DNA from: Devosia sp. Root635
GTDB lineage: Bacteria; Pseudomonadota; Alphaproteobacteria; Rhizobiales; Devosiaceae
DNA: 41,108 nucleotides
Direction: 5' to 3'
Assembly: GCF_001427605.1 (NCBI RefSeq)
Contig: NZ_LMGZ01000018.1
Span: forward strand, 320,964 to 362,071
In this document: positions 35,894-41,108 of the stretch, piece by piece
Layout of the letters: every line of letters starts with the position of its first letter
Position numbering within the stretch: position 1 is the stretch's first letter
Program-made: the position numbers and the translations under genes
Notes under the pieces: generated by a model
The model's input: the letters and a program-made list of their open reading frames with translations, nothing else
Database searches by the model: none
What the model was told of the DNA's origin: nothing

Positions 35894-37225
35894 CTAGTTC
35901 AGCGCCTTCGCCGGCTCGGCGAACAGGTCATATTCGTCGCTGTCGGTCACCAGCACCTCGACCATGTCGCCCGGCTTGATGCCGGTGGCATTGCCGATGA
36001 TGACGTTGCCGTCGATCTCGGGCGCGTCCCACTTGGAGCGAGCGATGGCCTTGTTGGCCTCGGGCTGCACATCATCCACCAGCACCTGGATGGTGCGCCC
36101 GACCTTCTTGGCCAGTTGCCCGGTCGAAACGTTCTGCGCCACTTCCATCAGGCGCTCGAAGCGATCCTGCATGATCTCGTCGGGCACAATGCCGTCCAGT
36201 TCATTGGCCGGGGCGCCGGTGACGGGCTCATACTTGAAGCACCCGGCGCGATCGATCTCTGCTTCCTCGATGAAGTCGAGCATCATCTCGAAATCATCCT
36301 CGGTCTCGCCGGGGAAGCCGACGATGAAGTTGGAACGCACCGTCAGATCAGGGACTTGCCGCTTCCAGTCGAGAATTCGATTCAACGTCTTTTCCTGATG
36401 CGCCGGGCGGCGCATGGCCTTGAGCACCTTGGGCGAGGCGTGCTGGAAGGGAATATCGAGATAGGGCAGCACCAGGCCCTCGGCCATCAGCTCCATTACC
36501 GCATCGACATGCGGGTAGGGGTAGACATAGTGCAGGCGCACCCAGGCGCCGAGCTGGCCCAGTTCCTTGGCGAGATCGTAGAACTTCGCCTTGACCGGCC
36601 GGCCGCGATAATTGCTCTCGGCATATTTGATATCGACGCCATAGGCGCTGGTGTCCTGCGAAATCACCAGCAGTTCCTTGACGCCCGAGCGGATCAGGCC
36701 CTCGGCCTCGCCGAGAATGCCGGCGGCCGGGCGTGAGGCCAGGTCACCGCGGATCTGGGGGATGATGCAGAAGGAGCAGCGATTGTTGCAGCCTTCGGAA
36801 ATCTTCAGATAGGCATAGTGGCGCGGTGTCAGCTTGAGGCCCTGCTCGGGCACCAGGTCGACGAACTTGTTGGGCACCGGTGGCAGGTGCTCATGCACGG
36901 CCGAGACCACATTCTCATATTGATGCGGCCCTGAAATGGCCAGCACCGACGGATGGGTCTGGCGGATCAGTTCTTCCTCGACGCCCAGGCACCCGGTGAC
37001 GATGACGCGGCCGTTTTCGTTGAGGGCCTCCCCGATGGCTTCGAGCGATTCCTGCTTGGCGGAATCGAGGAAACCACAGGTGTTGACGAGGACGATATCG
37101 GCCCCGGCGTAATCGCGGCTGAAGGAATAACCCTGCGAGCGCAGCGTCGACATGATGCGTTCGCTGTCGACGAGGGCTTTGGGGCAGCCGAGGCTGACGA
37201 GGCCAATTTTTGGCGCTTGGCTCAT
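35894..37225 (-). CDS. rimO: Ribosomal protein S12 methylthiotransferase RimO
   Basis: 443 residues from the ATG at 37225; a longer open frame to 37384 adds 53 residues without family similarity. RimO is a radical-SAM enzyme that adds a methylthio group to Asp89 (E. coli count) of S12. The N-terminal UPF0004 domain has Cys14 (SLGCPK), Cys50 (NTCGF) and Cys79 (GCLG) for one Fe-S cluster; the radical-SAM cluster uses Cys146, Cys150 and Cys153 (CNNRCSFC). A TRAM domain closes the protein. SLGCPK distinguishes RimO from MiaB. Its substrate gene rpsL begins this window. Confidence 0.96.
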   Translation of the reverse strand: MSQAPKIGLVSLGCPKALVDSERIMSTLRSQGYSFSRDYAGADIVLVNTCGFLDSAKQESLEAIGEALNENGRVIVTGCLGVEEELIRQTHPSVLAISGPHQYENVVSAVHEHLPPVPNKFVDLVPEQGLKLTPRHYAYLKISEGCNNRCSFCIIPQIRGDLASRPAAGILGEAEGLIRSGVKELLVISQDTSAYGVDIKYAESNYRGRPVKAKFYDLAKELGQLGAWVRLHYVYPYPHVDAVMELMAEGLVLPYLDIPFQHASPKVLKAMRRPAHQEKTLNRILDWKRQVPDLTVRSNFIVGFPGETEDDFEMMLDFIEEAEIDRAGCFKYEPVTGAPANELDGIVPDEIMQDRFERLMEVAQNVSTGQLAKKVGRTIQVLVDDVQPEANKAIARSKWDAPEIDGNVIIGNATGIKPGDMVEVLVTDSDEYDLFAEPAKALN

Positions 37226-37390
37226 GTGAGCGTGAATTCCGAAAGGGGAAATGATTGCGCGCGTCATACAGAAAGTTTGACGGTTACGCAATGTGACCGC
37301 CTCCCGCAGGACGCGGGGCAGGGCTTCCTGATATGGCGAACACGTGGCCTTGAATGAACGTTCTGGTGAACGGTGCGTCCGCAAGGTTGC

Positions 37391-37430
37391 CGGTTTTGCC
37401 CTTCAACCGATTGCTTTAGTTCGGTTTTGC
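37391..37430. promoter_or_regulatory. Short direct repeats in rimO-doxX intergenic region
   Basis: CGGTTTTGC occurs at 37391-37399 and 37422-37430, 31 bp apart (about three helical turns), and AACCGA/TCGGTT (37405-37410, 37421-37426) forms a short inverted repeat between them. They lie 47-86 bp before the first DoxX start. Possibly a regulator-binding region; could be chance. Confidence 0.25.
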
Positions 37431-37476
37431 GCCGGTTGGGGTGGCGCAGCATTCCGATGCTCAAAGGAGCCACACC

Positions 37477-37854
37477 ATGTTCGACCGTCTCTCCGCCTAT
37501 GCGCCGCAGGCCCTGGCCGTGCTGCGTATCGTCACCGCCCTGCTGTTTATCCTGCATGGCACGCAGAAAATCATCGGCTTTCCCGCCTCCGACATGGCGC
37601 CGCCGCTGTTCAGCCTGTTCGGCCTGGCCGGCATCATCGAAATCGTCGCCGGCCTCATGGTGCTGGTCGGCTTCTTCACCCGCCCGGCGGCCTTCATCGC
37701 CGCCGGCGAAATGGCCGTTGCCTACTGGATGGCCCATGCCCCGGCCAACCTGTTCCCGGCCATGAATGGCGGCGACGCGGCAATCCTGTTCTGCTTCATC
37801 TTCCTCTACCTGGTGTTCTCCGGCCCCGGCGCCTGGAGCATCAACAGGCAGTAG
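37477..37854 (+). CDS. DoxX-family membrane protein, copy 1
   Basis: 125 residues, four predicted membrane helices; start at ATG 37477 with AAAGGAG upstream. DoxX proteins are small membrane proteins of poorly known role, some linked to redox or thiol stress. It shares the first 24 residues (MFDRLSAYAPQ...) and the end GPGAWSIN(R/K)Q with the next gene, so the two arose by duplication. Followed by an intrinsic terminator. Confidence 0.88.
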   Translation: MFDRLSAYAPQALAVLRIVTALLFILHGTQKIIGFPASDMAPPLFSLFGLAGIIEIVAGLMVLVGFFTRPAAFIAAGEMAVAYWMAHAPANLFPAMNGGDAAILFCFIFLYLVFSGPGAWSINRQ

Positions 37855-37876
37855 GCCGCTCCAGCCAACCAACGTG

Positions 37877-37905
37877 AGCCCGCGGAGCGATCCGCGGGCT
37901 TTTTT
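37877..37905 (+). terminator. Rho-independent terminator between the two doxX genes
   Basis: AGCCCGCGGA and TCCGCGGGCT form a 10-bp stem with a GCGA loop; T residues run from 37900 to 37905. It ends the first doxX transcript, so the second copy needs its own promoter in the 99 bp before 38005. Confidence 0.9.
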
Positions 37906-38004
37906 GTGGGCATTGGCAACATTGTGTCGGGAACAGGTCGCAATGCGCGTCTAGCAGATATGGGTCAGCCCGGCTGGCCAGACATCGCTATGAGGAGCGC
38001 CATC

Positions 38005-38382
38005 ATGTTCGACCGTCTTTCCGCCTATGCGCCGCAGGCCCTCGCCGTGTTGCGCATCGTGACTGCCCTGCTGTTCGTCGAAAGCGGCTCGATGAAGCTG
38101 TTCGGCTTCCCGACGCCGTTTCCGTTCCCGGTCGAGGGGCTGCTGCTCGCCGCCGGCATTCTCGAATTCTTCGGGGGGCTGCTGATCCTGGTCGGCTTCT
38201 TTACCCGCCCGGTCGCCTTCCTGCTCTGCGGCTTCATGGCCGTGGCCTATTTCATGGGCCACGTCTCGACGGGAGGCTTCTTCCCGTCGATCAACATGGG
38301 CGGCGGGGCCATCCTCTATTGTTTCATCTTCGGCTACCTGGTCTTTGCCGGACCGGGCGCCTGGAGCATCAACAAGCAGTAG
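38005..38382 (+). CDS. DoxX-family membrane protein, copy 2
   Basis: 125 residues from ATG 38005 (GAGGAG upstream). Same length as copy 1, identical first 24 residues, but the segment around 32-45 differs (FPTPFPFPVEG in place of FPASDMAPPLFSLFG) and a Phe/Gly-rich third helix replaces Ala-rich sequence. Synonymous differences within the identical segment show the duplication is not very recent. It ends 6 bp from the convergent next gene. Confidence 0.88.
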   Translation: MFDRLSAYAPQALAVLRIVTALLFVESGSMKLFGFPTPFPFPVEGLLLAAGILEFFGGLLILVGFFTRPVAFLLCGFMAVAYFMGHVSTGGFFPSINMGGGAILYCFIFGYLVFAGPGAWSINKQ

Positions 38383-38388
38383 GGCCGA

Positions 38389-38934
38389 TCAGCTCACATT
38401 CTTGGGCGGCGGCGTGCGCTTGGCGGTGCGGCGGGGCGCCTTGTGCGTCTCACCGGGCGCGGTGGCCGGGCTGCGTGGCGTCGCCGGCATGTCCGGGGGG
38501 ACCGGCGGCACATAGGGGGTGGGTTCGGTGGCCGGGGTGATGTATTCGTCGGCCTCGGCATAGTCGATATCCTCGCCCTCTTCGGCAAGGTCGCGGATGG
38601 CGTCGCGCACTTCATCGAGCAGGCTGGCCGAATAGCGCGAGCGATTGACCGTGTCGCCGCTCTGTTCATGCGCCTTGAACCATACCAGCAATGCCTCGCA
38701 ACTGATGCGCAGCGTCACCAGCGCCAGCAGGCCGAAGACGGCAATTTCCAGCAGGCCCCACAGGCCGTTGCCGAAACCGAAGCCGAAGGTCCAGAACAGG
38801 TGGCCAACGGCCCAGAGCAGGATGCCGGCCAGGCCCAGCGCATAGAGAATGGGCACCAGCCGCGGCGACAGGATGGCGTCAAGCCGGAACAGCGTCTGGC
38901 GGGTGAACAGGCGTTTCAGGTCGTCCAGGGTCAT
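38389..38934 (-). CDS. DUF4282-like membrane protein with Pro-rich tail
   Basis: 181 residues. Two membrane helices (about 27-50 and 56-80) with the pattern LSPRLVPILYALGL and LRISCEALLVWFKAHE match DUF4282 proteins, whose function is unknown. The C-terminal 60 residues are rich in Pro, Thr and Lys (TPRSPATAPGETHKAPRR) and are likely unstructured in the cytoplasm. It is followed (28 bp upstream side) by lipB on the same strand. Confidence 0.7.
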   Translation of the reverse strand: MTLDDLKRLFTRQTLFRLDAILSPRLVPILYALGLAGILLWAVGHLFWTFGFGFGNGLWGLLEIAVFGLLALVTLRISCEALLVWFKAHEQSGDTVNRSRYSASLLDEVRDAIRDLAEEGEDIDYAEADEYITPATEPTPYVPPVPPDMPATPRSPATAPGETHKAPRRTAKRTPPPKNVS

Positions 38935-38961
38935 CGCGTCCTCCAGGGCCCGATTCGATCA

Positions 38962-39726
38962 TCATGCAACTTGGCTATGCCGGCTCGCGCTGACAAGGCT
39001 TTCCTCGGCCTCGGCAACGGTTGGGCCGAACCGGCCCTCGAACGCGGTGCGCAGCACCGAATCCACCTCGGGCATGGAAACGAGCTGGCCCAAATCCTCG
39101 AAGCTGGTGACGCCCTGATCGCTGATGCCGCAGGGCACAATGCCGTCATAATGGGTGAGATCGGGCATGATGTTGAGCGAAATGCCATGGAAGGTCACCC
39201 ATTTGGACACCCGCACGCCAATGGCGGCGATCTTGTCCTCCTTCTGCGCGCCCTTGTCCGGCCGCCTGACCCAGACGCCGATGCGTCCCTCGCGGCGCTC
39301 GCCGACGATATTGTGGGCGGCCAGCGTATCGATCACCCAGCCCTCCAGCCCCTTGACCAGGCAGCGGATATCGCGGCCGCGCCGGGTCAGGTCGAGCATG
39401 ACATAGGCGACGCGCTGGCCGGGGCCGTGATAGGTATATTGCCCGCCACGCCCCGCGTCATAGACCGGAAAGCGGTCGCTCAGCAGGTCCTCGGGCAGGG
39501 CCGAGGTGCCGGCCGTATAAAGCGGCGGATGTTCGAGCAGCCAGATGGCCTCCTCCGCCTCGCCCGCGGCGATGGCGGCGGCGCGAGCGCGCATGGTCTC
39601 CAGCGCCAGCGGATAGGGCACCGGATCGGCCGAAATGATCCATTGCACGGGTTGGCGGTCGATGCGTGCCAGCTTATTCCCGATTTCGCACGAATCCGCC
39701 GCTGTCGTTAACGCTTCCATAACCAT
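38962..39726 (-). CDS. lipB: Octanoyl-(ACP):protein N-octanoyltransferase
   Basis: 254 residues. LipB moves octanoate from acyl carrier protein to lipoyl domains, the first step of lipoylation. [12 protein letters not shown] (residues 93-104), the catalytic Lys175 in [15 protein letters not shown] and the acyl-accepting Cys199 in [12 protein letters not shown] are all seen. A second Met two codons in (39720) is an alternative start. It is divergent from the FliN-like gene across 74 bp. Confidence 0.95.
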   Translation of the reverse strand: MVMEALTTAADSCEIGNKLARIDRQPVQWIISADPVPYPLALETMRARAAAIAAGEAEEAIWLLEHPPLYTAGTSALPEDLLSDRFPVYDAGRGGQYTYHGPGQRVAYVMLDLTRRGRDIRCLVKGLEGWVIDTLAAHNIVGERREGRIGVWVRRPDKGAQKEDKIAAIGVRVSKWVTFHGISLNIMPDLTHYDGIVPCGISDQGVTSFEDLGQLVSMPEVDSVLRTAFEGRFGPTVAEAEESLVSASRHSQVA

Positions 39727-39800
39727 GCTTGCCAGAGAGTTACCTTCAGGAGATTCATCGGTCGCATCGTGTCGGCCGGGCCGGGGTTCACTATCTATCT

Positions 39801-40034
39801 ATGAGCACATTAGACAATATTGAAGTGGACATCACGGTCGAGCTGGGCGCGACGGTGATGCCGATCCACCATTTGCTGCGCATGGGCCGCGGCGCGGTGA
39901 TCGAACTGGATGCCACCGAAAACGATCCGCTCAATATCTACGCCAACAGCACGCTCATTGCCCATGGCGAAGTCAGCGTCGAGGACGGTCACCTGCGCGT
40001 GCTGATCTCCGAGAAGATTTTCCGGCGCGGGTAA
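39801..40034 (+). CDS. FliN-like (SpoA-domain) mini-protein
   Basis: 77 residues from ATG 39801. Nearly the whole protein is a SpoA/FliN C-terminal domain: VDITVELGATVMPIHHLL, MGRGAVIEL, NDPLNIYANSTLIAHGEV and LRVLISEKI. FliN is part of the flagellar switch C ring (or type III secretion sorting platform), normally longer with an N-terminal extension. No other flagellar genes are near. There is no clear Shine-Dalgarno, and a TTG in-frame start at 39729 reads an unlikely leader that overlaps the lipB start region. It is followed by the truncated repeat and the IS110 element. Confidence 0.8.
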   Translation: MSTLDNIEVDITVELGATVMPIHHLLRMGRGAVIELDATENDPLNIYANSTLIAHGEVSVEDGHLRVLISEKIFRRG

Positions 40035-40070
40035 ACTGTTCCGTCGCTGTCGTCACCCCCAACCGCCGGC

Positions 40071-40088
40071 CGTCACCCTCGGGTCAAG
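40071..40088. repeat. Half of a family C palindrome, interrupted by the IS110 element
   Basis: CGTCACCCTCGGGTCAAG is one arm plus the centre of a palindrome of the type seen at 35776-35862. The expected second arm (CCCGAGGGTGACG) is absent and the sequence changes at 40089 into the transposase 3' end. The junction dinucleotide on the transposase strand is CT (40088-40087), the core found in IS110-family insertions such as IS621. Confidence 0.7.
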
Positions 40089-40968
40089 CAACTGTCGATT
40101 GTTTGACGATAGCATTGAGGATGGTGATGAACTTTCTCATTGCAGCGTTGATGGCGAGTTTGAAGGGTTTTCCGAGGGCGGGGACGCGGGCCTTCAGGGC
40201 GCTCAACGTTGCCATGTAGAGGACGTTTCGGACGCTGGCACGGCCACCGCTGCATCGCCCGGCGCGTGCGGTTCGTCCTGATTGCCGGGCATGGGGCGCC
40301 ACCCCGACCAGGCTGGCGAGCTGTTTTGGTGCGGCATTGCCCAACTCGGGCAGGTCGCAGAGCAAGGTGGCGGCCAGCACCGGCCCCACGCCCGCCACGG
40401 CGATCAGGATGTCATAGCGCGCCCTGAGGTGGGTTGCGTTTATATGGTTGGCGATCTCAGCATCGAGGCGGGCGATGTTGCCTGCGATCATGGTATGTAT
40501 GCGGGCCAGCATGCGCCGCACCATCGTGTCTGAAGCGATGTCGAGCCGGGAGACCAGCTTGTTGCGCTCGGCGATCAATTGCCGGCGCAGGCTGGCCAGC
40601 TCGTCCAGCCGCTGGCGCGCCGGATCGCGCTGATAGTCGTGCTGGACGTAGCAGGCGATCATCCTTGCATCGATGGGATCGGTCTTGGCATGGCGGCCCA
40701 GGGCATTTGCCAGAGCCCGCACGCGGGCAGGTGGCACCAGACAGACGGCAAATCCGGCTTGTGCAAGCACGTCCAGCGCCGCGCGCTCATAGCCACCCGA
40801 AGCCTCCAGCCCGATCCGTTGCACACCCAGATGGCGCAGCAGCCCGACCAGACGCGCCAGCCCTTGGGGGGAATGGTCCACGCTCAGAACCTGATCTGCG
40901 GGCAGGACATGTACGTCCAGCCGATCCTTGGAAACGTCAATGCCCGCGACGATGGCTTCTGATATCAT
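40084..40968 (-). CDS. IS110-family transposase (DEDD + serine recombinase)
   Basis: 294 residues. The RuvC-like N-terminal domain has the DEDD set Asp11 (GIDVSKD), Glu55 (GLEASGGYE), Asp97 and Asp100 (KTDPIDAR). A coiled coil follows (about 115-175), then the Tnp domain GVGPVLAATLLCDLPELG, with the candidate catalytic Ser230 in VAPHARQSG and GGRASVRNVLYM. Between residues 258 and 266 family members usually have about 10-15 more residues (a helix before GKP-K), so a small in-frame deletion is likely and the enzyme may be inactive. The final Ala codon straddles the element end, and the TGA stop is in the target repeat. Confidence 0.9.
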   Translation of the reverse strand: MISEAIVAGIDVSKDRLDVHVLPADQVLSVDHSPQGLARLVGLLRHLGVQRIGLEASGGYERAALDVLAQAGFAVCLVPPARVRALANALGRHAKTDPIDARMIACYVQHDYQRDPARQRLDELASLRRQLIAERNKLVSRLDIASDTMVRRMLARIHTMIAGNIARLDAEIANHINATHLRARYDILIAVAGVGPVLAATLLCDLPELGNAAPKQLASLVGVAPHARQSGRTARAGRCSGGRASVRNVLYMATLSALKARVPALGKPFKLAINAAMRKFITILNAIVKQSTVA

Positions 40969-41108
40969 CTCTCTTGCCTCTCCCTGGCTTGTGATGCGGG
41001 CATCTGCCCTCTCAACTGTTCGGGTTTAGGGAAGAGCGGACACGACCCTGCTTGACCTCGGCCGATAAGGCCTGCCCGAGGACGGTCGATGTCTGCCCGG
41101 GAGCGCGG
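40089..41108 (-). mobile_element. IS110-family insertion sequence, left end outside the window
   Basis: Right end placed at 40089 because the host palindrome stops at 40088. The transposase occupies most of the element; the non-coding upstream part (40969-41108 and beyond) is where IS110-group elements encode their bridge RNA. No terminal inverted repeats are expected in this family. Size exceeds 1,020 bp. The boundary is inferred from the repeat interruption and guide matches, not from an empty-site comparison. Confidence 0.75.
40969..41108 (-). ncRNA. Candidate IS110 bridge RNA region (partial)
   Basis: On the transposase strand this non-coding end has CCTCGGGC (41081-41074), identical to the predicted left target half, and GGTCAAGC (41057-41050), complementary to the right target half next to the element (8 nt, including the core). 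They flank a potential hairpin. Further 3', ACAGTTG (41019-41013) equals the last seven bases of the element's right end (40095-40089), as expected of a donor guide, followed by a GGGC-AGAT-GCCC hairpin. The order target loop then donor loop is that described for IS621. The 5' end may lie beyond the window. Confidence 0.6.

Noticed and set aside
40099..40994. Plus-strand open frames opposite the IS110 transposase
   Set aside because: They are mirror frames of a recognisable transposase, with overlapping Arg/Ala-rich translations and no family features.
41074..41081. GCCCGAGG near the right edge as the second half of the interrupted palindrome, i.e. the left end of the IS
   Set aside because: It would leave under 110 bp of leader and the following bases (ACGGTCG) do not continue the arm GGTGACG; it fits better as the left target guide within the RNA.

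Overview
The window is 41 kb of GC-rich chromosomal DNA from an alphaproteobacterium, most likely of the order Hyphomicrobiales (a Devosia-like organism is my best guess; no rRNA marker is present). The evidence is a fused str-S10-spc-alpha ribosomal superoperon without infA, rpmJ or rpsD, an ATP12-family F1 chaperone, the crcB-rluC-HAD-ATP12 gene order, a single-subunit fold-III ornithine decarboxylase, and dispersed palindromic repeats of the kind common in that order.

Region 1 (1-18.1 kb, all + strand) is translation machinery: the 3' end of rpsL, then rpsG-fusA-tuf, rpsJ-rplC-rplD-rplW-rplB-rpsS-rplV-rpsC-rplP-rpmC-rpsQ, rplN-rplX-rplE-rpsN-rpsH-rplF-rplR-rpsE-rpmD-rplO-secY-adk and rpsM-rpsK-rpoA-rplQ. 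Most gaps are under 20 bp or are ATGA/TAATG overlaps. The few longer gaps carry hairpins, one textbook Rho-independent terminator between rplO and secY, and a 20-bp direct repeat between adk and rpsM. A strong terminator closes the run after rplQ.

Region 2 (18.1-40.0 kb) is mixed housekeeping in short operons: a P-loop kinase-like protein and ornithine decarboxylase (-); a DegP-type periplasmic protease and RarA (+); crcB-rluC-HAD phosphatase-ATP12 (+, translationally coupled); an SLC13-type permease followed by folP-folB-folK (-); a phosphotriesterase-family hydrolase and an HPP-CBS membrane protein (+); a sulfate-uptake operon sbp-cysT-cysW without cysA (-); a GlsB-type small membrane protein and RimO (-); two tandem DoxX proteins (+); a DUF4282-like membrane protein and LipB (-); and an orphan FliN-like mini-protein (+). 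RimO modifies the S12 aspartate whose codon is visible at the start of the window. Palindromic repeats of three families sit in eight gaps.

Region 3 (40.07-41.1 kb) is the most interesting part. An IS110-family element, cut by the window's right edge, is inserted in the middle of one of the dispersed palindromes. Its upstream non-coding end contains short segments that match both halves of the palindrome and the element's own terminus, in the arrangement expected of a bridge RNA with target and donor guides. The transposase frame runs through the end of the element, and its stop codon TGA is supplied by the target palindrome.
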